Source of the DNA: Bradyrhizobium sp. cir1
GTDB lineage: Bacteria; Pseudomonadota; Alphaproteobacteria; Rhizobiales; Xanthobacteraceae
Assembly (NCBI RefSeq): GCF_014198245.1
Contig: NZ_JACIHE010000042.1
Coordinates: forward strand, 1-43,329
Reading direction: 5' to 3'
DNA: 43,329 nt
Positions 24,674 to 32,251 of the stretch are shown here, one piece after another. The stretch's first letter is position 1. The number at the start of each line of letters is the position of its first letter. A model generated the notes under the pieces. It did no database searches. It was not told where the DNA came from and saw only the letters and a program-made list of their open reading frames with translations. Both the position numbers and the translations under genes were made by a program.

Positions 24674-24702
24674 AAAAGACCGGCCGCAAGGCCGGTCTTT
24701 TT
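24674..24702. terminator. Strong bidirectional rho-independent terminator
   Basis: AAAAGACCGGCC (24674-24685), a GCAA loop and GGCCGGTCTTTT (24690-24701), followed by more T on the plus strand. On the minus strand the stem also ends in a run of T. It lies between the end of the FKBP gene and the cupin start, and would stop FKBP transcripts. Confidence 0.9.
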
Positions 24703-24710
24703 GTTTGTCT

Positions 24711-24811
24711 TGTCCCGGGGCGATGCGGAAGCATCGAACCCGGAATCTCGAGATTCCCCGGTGCGCAATTGCGCACCTGAGGTCTGGTCCTTCGGACCAT
24801 CCCGGAATGAC
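24711..24811. repeat. Multi-hairpin dispersed repeat, second copy
   Basis: Contains GGAATCTCGAGATTCC (24742-24757), GGTGCGCAATTGCGCACC (24760-24777) and GGTCC-TTC-GGACC, then ends CCCGGAATGAC (24801-24811). The modules match 11765-11864 in opposite order, so the two copies are inverted relative to each other. It ends 8 bp from the FKBP stop. Confidence 0.85.
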
Positions 24812-24819
24812 GCTACGCG

Positions 24820-25284
24820 TCATTTCACCGCGAGCAATTCCACGTCGAACATCAGCGTTGCGTTCGGCGGGATCACGCCGCCGGCGCCGCGCGCACCGTA
24901 GCCGAGCTGCGGCGGAATGATCAGCGTGCGCTTGCCGCCGACCTTCATCGAGGCGACGCCCTCATCCCAGCCCGCGATGACGCGGCCCTTGCCGATCGGA
25001 AACTCGAACGGCTCCTTGCGATCGACGGACGAGTCGAATTTCTTGCCCTTCTGGCCGTTTTCATAGAGCCAGCCGGTATAGTGCATCACGCAGATCTGGC
25101 CCGCCTGCGGCGAGGCGCCGGTGCCGATCGTGGTGTCGATGATCTGCAAGCCTGAAGCTGTGGTCATGGTCTTTCCTGCGGTCTGGGCCGAGGCCGTGGT
25201 GGAAACGAAATCGGACACGCTGGCGATCACCGTGATCGCGAGCGCCGACATGATAGCGAGGAGCACCCGCTGGAAACGCTGCAT
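24820..25284 (-). CDS. FKBP-type peptidyl-prolyl cis-trans isomerase, exported
   Basis: A 154-residue isomerase that speeds cis-trans change of Xaa-Pro bonds. A signal peptide (about 1-34, ending ASAQ) sends it to the periplasm. The FKBP domain (about 45-153) shows GQICVMHYTGWLYENGQKGKKFDSS, FEFPIGKGRVIAGWDEGVASM, KRTLIIPPQLGYGARGAGGVIPPNATLMFDVELL, which contain the conserved Tyr, Phe-Asp, Val-Ile, Trp and Tyr of the active pocket. It is monocistronic and closed by the strong terminator at 24674. Its start codon is part of an inverted repeat (see separate entry). Confidence 0.93.
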   Translation of the reverse strand: MQRFQRVLLAIMSALAITVIASVSDFVSTTASAQTAGKTMTTASGLQIIDTTIGTGASPQAGQICVMHYTGWLYENGQKGKKFDSSVDRKEPFEFPIGKGRVIAGWDEGVASMKVGGKRTLIIPPQLGYGARGAGGVIPPNATLMFDVELLAVK

Positions 25285-25318
25285 TAGACACCTTCCATTT
25301 GAGGCGGGAGGTGTCTAA
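25284..25318 (-). promoter_or_regulatory. Inverted repeat over the FKBP ribosome-binding region
   Basis: TTAGACACCT (25284-25293) and AGGTGTCTAA (25309-25318) are perfect 10-bp arms around 15 bases. The inner arm covers the FKBP Shine-Dalgarno (GGAAGG) and touches its ATG. It could be a leader hairpin that limits translation or a DNA operator. Confidence 0.5.
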
Positions 25319-25345
25319 CCCAACGCCGTCGCCGTTTCCACCCCT

Positions 25346-27637
25346 TTAGACCTCGATATTTTCCAGCCGGACCGGGAGCTTGCGGATGCGCTGACCGGTG
25401 GCGTGATAGAGCGCATTGCAGATCGCCGCATTGGTGCCGACATTGGCGAGCTCGCCCAGGCCCTTCGCGCCTGCGGGGTTGATGTGATCGTCCTGCTCGG
25501 AGAGCAGGATCACCTCGACGCCTGCTACGTCCGCATTCACGGGCACGAGATAATCGGCAAAATTGTCGTTGACGTAGCGCGCATTGCGCTCGTCGATCTC
25601 GGTGGCCTCGAGCAGTGCCGACGACATGCCCCAGATCAGGCCGCCCATCAGCTGGCTGCGCGCCGTGCGCGGGTTCATGATGCGGCCGGCCGCGAACGCA
25701 CCGACGAGGCGAGGGCAGCGGATCTCGTGCGTGAAGCGGTTGACCCTGACCTCGACGAATTCGGCACCGAATGCGTAGGCGATCTTGTCCTTCATCTGAT
25801 GGCCGCCGACGAGCCGGACGTGCCCGCTGTGCATGGCCCGGAACGAATCCAGCGGCGCGCCCTCCGGCTTCCACTCGCCATATTCCTCGACCACGCCGAC
25901 GCCGAGCGCATCGAACGCCTTCTCAAGATCGAGCGGACGATCGCTCTTCGCTGCCTGCGTGCTCGGCGCCTTGCTGATGCCGACGGTCTCCTTGGCCTTC
26001 TCCGTGAGGCTGTCGCTCGGCATCACGGCCTTGAACAGGCGCTGACGAATCTGGTCGCACACCATCATCACCGCCGAGCAGGTGCTGGCGGTCGAGTTCG
26101 AACCGCCGGCAACCGGCGCTGGCGGCAGATCGCTGTCGCCGATGAAGACCGCGACCTTCTCCAGGGGCACGCCGAGCCGCTCGGCCGCGGTCTGCGCGAT
26201 GACCGTATAGGCGCCGGTGCCGATCTCATGGCCGGCGATCTCGACGCGGGTGCGGCTGTCACGCTGCAGGCGCACACGTGCGGCTGCCGGCCCCATCTGT
26301 GTCGGGTAGCAGGTGGCCGCGCAGCCATAGCCGATCAGCCAGTCGCCCTCCGCCATCGATTTCGGCTGCGGCGATCGCTGCGCCCATCCAAAGGCTTTGG
26401 CTGCTTCGTCGAAGCATGCCATCAGCGATCGCGACGTATAGGGCTTGCCGCCGATCGGCTCGGTGGTGGTGTCATTGATGCGGCGGAGCTCGACCGGGTC
26501 CATGTCGAGCTTCACGGCGAGCTCGTCCATCGCACTTTCCAGCGCGAACAGATACGGCACCTCCGGCGGCGAGCGCATGAAGCCCGGCGTATTGCGGTCG
26601 GCGCGCACGATCGACACCAGGCTGTCGACATTCGGGCAGGCATAGAGCCGCGTCGTCGTCTTAGTGCCGCCGACACAATAGGCGTCCGGCCGCGAGGAGA
26701 CTTCGGCGCCCTCGTGCCTGAGCGCCACCAGCTTGCCGTCGCGGCTGGCGCCGAGCTTGATCTCGTGGCGCGTCTCGGCGCGGTAAGTCGTGATGGTAAA
26801 GCCCTGGTCGCGGGTCGGCACCAGCTTGATCGGCCGGTTCAAGCGTTTTGCGATCGCGGCAATGATCGCGGTGCGCGGCGTCATCGAGCCGCGCGAGCCG
26901 AAGCCGCCGCCGACATAGGGATTGACCACGCGCACCTTGTCAGCATCGATTCCGAGCTGCTCGGCGACGCCGTTCTTCAGGCCGTGGACGTACTGGCTGG
27001 GCTCGTAGATGACGAGATCGTCGCCGATCCAGGCGCAGCTCGTCGAGAACAGCTCCATCGGATTGTGGTGCTGCGTCGGCGTATCGTAGGAGACGGTGAG
27101 CTGTATCTCGGCCGCCTCGAACGCCCCAGCGAAATCGCCGACCTTCGGGTCTTCCTTGAACTGCGAATTCTGTCCCTTCGCGGCGGCTGTCGTCGTTCCC
27201 GGCGAGTCGAAGGTCGCGCTGGGTGCAGCGACCGTATAGCCTACCTTGACGCGGTTGGCCGCCTCGCGCGCGGCCTCGTAGCTTTCGGCGATGACGACTG
27301 CGATGATCTGGCCGTCATGGGCGATGTCGGGCGACTTCAGGGGCTGGATCGTGGTGCCGGCATAGCCGCCATTGCTGAACAGTTTTGACTCTTTCAGCTT
27401 CGGCGCATTCTGGTGCGTGACGATGTCGATCACGCCGCGGACGGCCCTGGCGTCATCGAAATCGAAATTGTCGACGCGGCCCTTGGAAATCGCGCTGGTG
27501 ACGAGAAACGCATAGGCCGGATTGGCCAGCGGCATGTCGGACGCGTAGGTCGCCCGCCCCGTGACCTTCGAGACCGCGTCATAGCGCGGCACGGGCCGGC
27601 CCATATTCGCCTTCGCCTCGGGAGCTGCAGCGGTCAT
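25346..27637 (-). CDS. paoC: Molybdopterin-binding subunit of a PaoC-like aldehyde oxidoreductase
   Basis: A 763-residue xanthine-oxidase-family large subunit. The N-terminal domain begins GRPVPRYDAVSKVTGRATYASDM. The Mo-binding part shows NPYVGGGFGSRG, the Q-x-x-HH-type segment TPTQHHNPMELF, and the catalytic Glu in GAKGLGE (E729), the base of the family. It would oxidise aldehydes to acids at a molybdenum cofactor, taking electrons out through the subunits encoded just upstream. The ATG at 27637 is 2 bp beyond the paoB stop. Length and operon order (A-B-C) match E. coli PaoABC. No PaoD-like cofactor-insertion gene follows, so that function must come from elsewhere. Isoquinoline oxidoreductase-like substrates cannot be excluded. 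Confidence 0.88.
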   Translation of the reverse strand: MTAAAPEAKANMGRPVPRYDAVSKVTGRATYASDMPLANPAYAFLVTSAISKGRVDNFDFDDARAVRGVIDIVTHQNAPKLKESKLFSNGGYAGTTIQPLKSPDIAHDGQIIAVVIAESYEAAREAANRVKVGYTVAAPSATFDSPGTTTAAAKGQNSQFKEDPKVGDFAGAFEAAEIQLTVSYDTPTQHHNPMELFSTSCAWIGDDLVIYEPSQYVHGLKNGVAEQLGIDADKVRVVNPYVGGGFGSRGSMTPRTAIIAAIAKRLNRPIKLVPTRDQGFTITTYRAETRHEIKLGASRDGKLVALRHEGAEVSSRPDAYCVGGTKTTTRLYACPNVDSLVSIVRADRNTPGFMRSPPEVPYLFALESAMDELAVKLDMDPVELRRINDTTTEPIGGKPYTSRSLMACFDEAAKAFGWAQRSPQPKSMAEGDWLIGYGCAATCYPTQMGPAAARVRLQRDSRTRVEIAGHEIGTGAYTVIAQTAAERLGVPLEKVAVFIGDSDLPPAPVAGGSNSTASTCSAVMMVCDQIRQRLFKAVMPSDSLTEKAKETVGISKAPSTQAAKSDRPLDLEKAFDALGVGVVEEYGEWKPEGAPLDSFRAMHSGHVRLVGGHQMKDKIAYAFGAEFVEVRVNRFTHEIRCPRLVGAFAAGRIMNPRTARSQLMGGLIWGMSSALLEATEIDERNARYVNDNFADYLVPVNADVAGVEVILLSEQDDHINPAGAKGLGELANVGTNAAICNALYHATGQRIRKLPVRLENIEV

Positions 27638-27639
27638 GG

Positions 27640-28656
27640 TCAGATCTCCATCGTTACGGCCTGCTGGAGCGCGCGAGCCACCACGCACTTGCCGAGCGCG
27701 ATCTTGAAGCTGTTGTGGCGGCGGCCGCGAGCATCCGCAAAAGCGGCATCGGCAGCCCGCTGCGCCAGGCCGTCATCGAATTTCTGTCCCTTCAGCAGCG
27801 CCTCCGCCTCGCGGGCGCGCCAGGGGATCGTGGCAACACCGCCGAGCGCGACCCGCGCATCCCGGATCGTGCCATCCTGCACGTCGAGCGCGATCGCAGC
27901 CGACGACAAGGCGAATTCGTAGGACTGCCGGTCCCGCGCCTTGAGGTAGACCGACCGCGGCCAGCGGCCGGAGACAGTAAAGGCCGAGATCAACTCGCCC
28001 GGCTGAAGCGTGGTCTCGATATCAGGCGAATTGCCCGGCGCCTTGTGCAGTTCTGCGAAGGGCAGGCTGCGGCTGCCGGACCTGCCGGTGATCTCGACCG
28101 TCGCATCCAGCGCGATCAGCGCCTGGGCAAAATCGCCGGGATAGGTCGCGATGCACTGGTCGGAGACGCCGAGCACCGCATGCATGCGGTTGACGCCATC
28201 CATCGCTGCGCAACCCGAGCCCGGATTGCGCTTGTTGCAGTTCTCGTAGGAGACATCGCGAAAATAGCTGCAGCGCGTCCGCTGCATCACGTTGCCGCCG
28301 AGCGTTGCCATGTTGCGCAGCTGGGCGCTGGCGGCGAGCTTCAGGGAATTGGCGATGACAGGATAGTTGCGCTGGATCTCGTCATGCGCGGCGACGTCGG
28401 ACATTCTTGCGAGCGCACCGAGCCGCAAATTGTCTCTTCCGGGCTCGATCGCCGACCAGCCTCGCGCGAGCGGATTGATGTCGACGATCGCAGTCGGGCG
28501 CATCACGTCGAGCTTCATCAAGTCGATCAGCGTGGTGCCGCCGGCAAGCGGCTGCGCGCTGGCATGGGTCAGCGGATTGTTGGCCGCGGCAGCAGCGCTG
28601 AGCGCCTGCACCGCCATGTCAGGGTCTGTCGCCCGCTGATACAGGAAGGGTCGCAT
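27640..28656 (-). CDS. paoB: FAD-binding subunit of a PaoB-like aldehyde oxidoreductase, with extra [4Fe-4S] site
   Basis: A 338-residue FAD-binding subunit of the CO-dehydrogenase medium-subunit type. LAGGTTLIDLMKLDVMRP (about 38-54) is the FAD pyrophosphate segment, and ATLGGNVMQ (117-125) the second FAD motif. Between the FAD modules are four Cys at 129, 140, 149 and 168, in the place where E. coli PaoB carries an additional [4Fe-4S] cluster not found in most relatives. It passes electrons between the 2Fe-2S subunit and the Mo subunit. It lies 4 bp after paoA and 2 bp before paoC. Confidence 0.9.
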   Translation of the reverse strand: MRPFLYQRATDPDMAVQALSAAAAANNPLTHASAQPLAGGTTLIDLMKLDVMRPTAIVDINPLARGWSAIEPGRDNLRLGALARMSDVAAHDEIQRNYPVIANSLKLAASAQLRNMATLGGNVMQRTRCSYFRDVSYENCNKRNPGSGCAAMDGVNRMHAVLGVSDQCIATYPGDFAQALIALDATVEITGRSGSRSLPFAELHKAPGNSPDIETTLQPGELISAFTVSGRWPRSVYLKARDRQSYEFALSSAAIALDVQDGTIRDARVALGGVATIPWRAREAEALLKGQKFDDGLAQRAADAAFADARGRRHNSFKIALGKCVVARALQQAVTMEI

Positions 28657-28660
28657 GCGC

Positions 28661-29275
28661 CTAGCCTTTCATGATCTCGGGCGCAGCCTGCTTCACGGCC
28701 GCAACGATGTTGGGATAGGCGGCGCAGCGGCAGATGTTCCCGCTCATATATTCGCGGATGTCGGCCTCGGAGCCCGCATGGCCCTCCCTCACGCAAGCGA
28801 CCGCCGACATGATCTGGCCCGGCGTGCAATAGCCGCATTGGAACGCATCGTTGTCGACGAAAGCCTGCTGCATCGGATGCAGACGATCGTCGGTGGCGAG
28901 GCCTTCGATCGTCGTGATCTCCTGCCCTTCGGCTGCGAGCGCGAGCGTCAGGCACGACACCACGCGGCGGTCACCGATCAGCACCGTGCAGGCACCGCAC
29001 TGGCCGTGATCGCAGCCTTTCTTGCTGCCGGTAAGGCCCATATGCTCGCGCAGCGCATCGAGCACGGTGGTGCGCGCATCGATGCGCAGGCGCCGATCCT
29101 TGCCGTTCACATGCAGGGTGACGTCGACCGGCATTGATGGATCCTGCGCGGCCGGTGCGCGTGGGTCCTGCGCGGCCGCGCGCGCCGTAATCGGAACAAG
29201 CGCGCTGCCGGCAGCACCGGCCATGAAGGAGCGTCGGTCGAAGCCAGATGGTCTGGAACTCGAGTTGTCGGGCAT
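28661..29275 (-). CDS. paoA: 2Fe-2S subunit of a PaoA-like periplasmic aldehyde oxidoreductase, Tat signal
   Basis: A 204-residue iron-sulfur subunit. A twin-arginine signal (DRRSFMAG, then a hydrophobic stretch to about residue 37) shows that the folded complex is exported to the periplasm, carrying the partner subunits. The plant-type [2Fe-2S] site is CDHGQCGAC with a fourth Cys in VVSC. The C-terminal helical [2Fe-2S] domain has FQCGYCTPG and ICRCAAYP. The ATG at 29275 has GGAGG 6 bases upstream. It is first in the paoABC operon. A role in detoxifying aromatic or other aldehydes is known for PaoABC; the substrate here is inferred only. Confidence 0.92.
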   Translation of the reverse strand: MPDNSSSRPSGFDRRSFMAGAAGSALVPITARAAAQDPRAPAAQDPSMPVDVTLHVNGKDRRLRIDARTTVLDALREHMGLTGSKKGCDHGQCGACTVLIGDRRVVSCLTLALAAEGQEITTIEGLATDDRLHPMQQAFVDNDAFQCGYCTPGQIMSAVACVREGHAGSEADIREYMSGNICRCAAYPNIVAAVKQAAPEIMKG

Positions 29276-29364
29276 GAACGGCCTCCGCCGCTTTCGAATC
29301 AAGCAGCGCACACCTGCGCCGCTCCGCCCTTAACTTGGAGCCGTGAGTCCCGTTCCGAATGAGA

Positions 29365-29396
29365 AAGGGCGGCGCAGCAGATGCCGCGCCGCCCTT
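29365..29396 (-). terminator. GC-rich hairpin terminator of the ggt gene
   Basis: AAGGGCGGCGC (29365-29375) and GCGCCGCCCTT (29386-29396) form a perfect 11-bp stem with a 10-base loop, 49 bases beyond the ggt stop. The minus-strand tail is TTTCTC, a modest T-run. It separates ggt from paoABC. Confidence 0.7.
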
Positions 29397-29444
29397 CGTC
29401 AACTTTTCCTGATCGTCCGCGAGGAACCTGTCTCGCAGCCTCGA

Positions 29445-31031
29445 TCAATAACCCAGTGCGCAGCCGTCCTTGCGCGGATCGGAACCACCGGTGAGCGTGC
29501 CCTTGTCCCAGTCGATCCAGATCGCCTGGGCGCCGCCGAGAGGGCCGACCACGCTGGTGGTCTTGTGGCCGATCTTCTTCAGGCCGTCGACGATGGCGGC
29601 GGGAACGCTGTCCTCGAGCTGATACTGGCCCTCGTAATGCAGGCCGCGCGGCATGTCGATCGCCTCCTGCACATCGCAGCCGTAGTCGAGGATGTTGGTC
29701 AGCAGATGAGTCTGGCCGGTCGGCTGGTACTGGCCGCCCATCACCGCGAACGACATCGTGGAACGGCCGCCCTTGGTGAGCAGGCCCGGCATGATCGTGT
29801 GCAGCGGGCGCTTGCCCCCTTCGATGCAGTTGGGATGGCCGGGCTGGATGCGGAAGCCGCCGGCGCGGTTCTGGAACAAGACGCCGGTCTTGTTCGAGAC
29901 AATCGCCGAGCCGAAGGAATGCGCGACCGAATTGATGAACGAGCAGACGTTGCGGTCCTTGTCCACCACCGTGATGTAGATGGTCGAGGGATTCATCGGC
30001 GGCGCGACATTTGGCAGGTCGAGCATGCCGTCCATGCGGATCTTGCTGATGTACTCGTCGGCAAAGCCCTTCTCGAGCATCTCGGCGACGTTGATTTTCA
30101 TGTGGTCAGGAGAGGCGACGTGCATCTCGCGATTCATGTAGGCGATGCGCGCGGCTTCCGCCTCGAGATGGAAGCGCTCGACGCTCACGGGCGCGTATTT
30201 GGTCAGGTCGAAGCGCGACAGGATGTTGAGCATCAGCAGCATGGTGACGCCCGGGCCGTTCGGCGGGCACTGCCAGACGTCGTGGCCCTTGTACGTGGTG
30301 CCGATCGGCGTGGTCACTTCGGTGGTGTGCGCGGCGAAATCGTCGAGCGTGTGCAGGCCGCCGATGCCGCGCAGGGTCTCGACCATGTCCTCCGCGATCT
30401 CGCCCTTGTAGAAGGCGTCGCGGCCGTCCTTGGCGATCGCGCGCAGCGTCTTGCCGAGCTCGACCTGGCGGATGACATCGCCAGCCACCGGCGGCTTGCC
30501 GCCCGACAGCAGGTAGCGCACGGTGTTGGTGCCATTCTTCAGCTTCTCGAACTGGTTCTTCCAGTCGAAGGCGATACGCGGGGCGACGACATAGCCTTCC
30601 TCGGCCGCCTTGATCGCGGGCTGGAGCAGGCGGTCGAAGCCGAACTTGCCGTGATCGCGCAGCACGGTCGCGAAGGCGTCGATCACGCCGGGGATCGAGA
30701 CCGCATGCGCCGAGGTCAGCGGCACGGAGTTGATTTTGCGCTCGAGGTACCAGTCGGCGTTCGCCGCCTTCGGGGCGCGGCCGGAGCCGTTATAGGCGAT
30801 GATCTTGCCTTCGCCGCGCGGCTGGATCAGCGCGAAACAGTCGCCGCCGATACCGGTCGATTGCGGCTCGATCACGCCGAGCAGGGCCGAGCCGGCGACG
30901 GCGGCGTCTACCGCGGTGCCGCCCTCGCGCAGCACCTCGATCGCGGCCAGCGAGGCCTGCGGATGCGAGGTCGCAACCATCGCGTTGGTGGCGTGAACCG
31001 TGGACCTGCCGGGGAAATGGAAGTTTCTCAT
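29445..31031 (-). CDS. ggt: Gamma-glutamyltransferase family hydrolase
   Basis: A 528-residue Ntn-hydrolase made as one chain and self-cleaved before a Thr. That Thr is T350 in MNPSTIYITVVDKDRN, aligning with T391 of the E. coli enzyme; small-subunit residues follow, including FINSVAHSFGS and RPLHTIMPG. The large subunit shows GGTAVDAAVA and STGIGGDCF near the start. There is no signal peptide, so it should be cytoplasmic, unlike E. coli GGT. This length and the MRNFHFPGRS start resemble rhizobial members annotated as GGT or acylases. Glutathione breakdown or glutaryl/cephalosporin-type acylase activity are both possible. The Shine-Dalgarno is weak (GAGAG). Confidence 0.9.
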   Translation of the reverse strand: MRNFHFPGRSTVHATNAMVATSHPQASLAAIEVLREGGTAVDAAVAGSALLGVIEPQSTGIGGDCFALIQPRGEGKIIAYNGSGRAPKAANADWYLERKINSVPLTSAHAVSIPGVIDAFATVLRDHGKFGFDRLLQPAIKAAEEGYVVAPRIAFDWKNQFEKLKNGTNTVRYLLSGGKPPVAGDVIRQVELGKTLRAIAKDGRDAFYKGEIAEDMVETLRGIGGLHTLDDFAAHTTEVTTPIGTTYKGHDVWQCPPNGPGVTMLLMLNILSRFDLTKYAPVSVERFHLEAEAARIAYMNREMHVASPDHMKINVAEMLEKGFADEYISKIRMDGMLDLPNVAPPMNPSTIYITVVDKDRNVCSFINSVAHSFGSAIVSNKTGVLFQNRAGGFRIQPGHPNCIEGGKRPLHTIMPGLLTKGGRSTMSFAVMGGQYQPTGQTHLLTNILDYGCDVQEAIDMPRGLHYEGQYQLEDSVPAAIVDGLKKIGHKTTSVVGPLGGAQAIWIDWDKGTLTGGSDPRKDGCALGY

Positions 31032-31250
31032 CGAATTGTTGCTCTCGTTAGGCGTTCTTGAGGCTTTCTTGGCCGTGGCTGCGCGCGCCGCGCCGTCTCG
31101 GAAAAACCGGGTCTACATGACACATTCCGGTCGGTCGGGGCAATGCTGGCATACCAGGGAAATGGCTGCCATCCGCTGAGCGTATAGAGCTTTTGCAGGC
31201 GCTCGCGATGCGGGTTTTCCGGGCGCCGGCCGCCTGCTAAACGAGCGGCC

Positions 31251-32012
31251 ATGACGTCCAGGAATATGGCTTACAAGGTCTGCGCCTTCTATCAATTCGC
31301 CGCCCTGCCCGATTACCGCGAGCTGCGCGAGCCGCTGCGCGCGTTCTGCGCTGGCCTTGCGCTGAAAGGTAGCGTGCTACTGGCCGAGGAGGGCATCAAC
31401 GGCACCATCGCGGGCGCGGCCGAGGCGATCGACACGTTCGCCCGCGAGCTCGCACACGGCGACCTATTCGGCGGCCGGCTGAACAATCTCGAATTGAAGT
31501 TCTCGACTGCGGAGGCGATGCCGTTCGGCCGGCTCAAGGTGCGGCTGAAGAAGGAGATCGTCACGCTGGGCGATGCGGCCGCCGATCCGACACGCCAGGT
31601 CGGCACCTATGTCGATGCGCGCGAATGGAACGCGCTGATCTCGGCCCCCGACACGCTGGTGCTCGACACCCGCAACGCCTTCGAGGTCGCGATGGGCACG
31701 TTCGAGGGCGCGGTCGATCCTGAGATCAGGAGCTTTGGCCAGTTCAAGGAGTTTGCCGCGCGAAGGCTCGATCCGGCAAAGCACCGCAGGATCGCGATGT
31801 TCTGCACCGGTGGCATCCGCTGCGAGAAGGCGAGCGCGCACCTGCTCGCCCGCGGCTTTGCCGAGGTCTATCACCTCAAGGGCGGCATCCTGAAATATCT
31901 GGAAGTGGTGCCGGAGGCGCAGAGCCGCTGGCGCGGCGAATGCTTTGTGTTCGACGAGCGCGTTGCGCTGGGCCACGGTTTGCGGGAACGGGACAAGGAC
32001 GCGGGCACGTGA
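31251..32012 (+). CDS. trhO: tRNA uridine(34) 5-hydroxylase TrhO (rhodanese-like, YceA)
   Basis: A 253-residue protein of the TrhO/YceA family, which hydroxylates U34 of some tRNAs with O2 and prephenate-independent chemistry. An N-terminal ferredoxin-like domain (GSVLLAEEGINGTIAG) is followed by a rhodanese domain (about 125-230) whose active loop is FCTGGIRCEK, with C185 as the catalytic Cys and C191 conserved. The C-terminal VFDERVALGHGL is typical. The ATG at 31251 is used; an in-frame ATG at 31266 is possible but its Shine-Dalgarno spacing is poor. The stop overlaps the slyX start (GTGA). Confidence 0.92.
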   Translation: MTSRNMAYKVCAFYQFAALPDYRELREPLRAFCAGLALKGSVLLAEEGINGTIAGAAEAIDTFARELAHGDLFGGRLNNLELKFSTAEAMPFGRLKVRLKKEIVTLGDAAADPTRQVGTYVDAREWNALISAPDTLVLDTRNAFEVAMGTFEGAVDPEIRSFGQFKEFAARRLDPAKHRRIAMFCTGGIRCEKASAHLLARGFAEVYHLKGGILKYLEVVPEAQSRWRGECFVFDERVALGHGLRERDKDAGT

Positions 32013-32227
32013 CGAATGAGATCAAGACGCTGACCGAGCGCATCGACACGCTGGAGATGCGCATCGCCTATCAGGACGACACGATCGAGACGCTGAACCA
32101 GACCATCACCGCGCAGTGGAAGCAGATCGACATGCTGACGCGGAAGATCGCAGAGCTCGGCGAGCGACTGCAGGAGGCCGAGACCCATGCGCCGGGACCT
32201 GCCAACGAGCGCCCGCCGCATTATTGA
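32009..32227 (+). CDS. slyX: SlyX-family coiled-coil protein
   Basis: A 72-residue SlyX homologue. Residues 3-55 form a heptad coiled coil (RIDTLEMRIAYQDDTIETLNQTI), the family signature. The function of SlyX is not known. Translation starts at a GTG (32009) overlapping the trhO stop by GTGA, so the two are coupled; AAGGA is 9 bases upstream. An ATG farther upstream in frame would lie deep in trhO. Confidence 0.88.
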   Translation: MTNEIKTLTERIDTLEMRIAYQDDTIETLNQTITAQWKQIDMLTRKIAELGERLQEAETHAPGPANERPPHY

Positions 32228-32251
32228 ACGATATTGGCGACCGGACGGGTG

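Noticed and set aside
31113..31295. Minus-strand ORF of 60 codons ending in a Cys-rich tail
   Set aside because: It overlaps the start of trhO, has no Shine-Dalgarno and no recognised family; probably chance.
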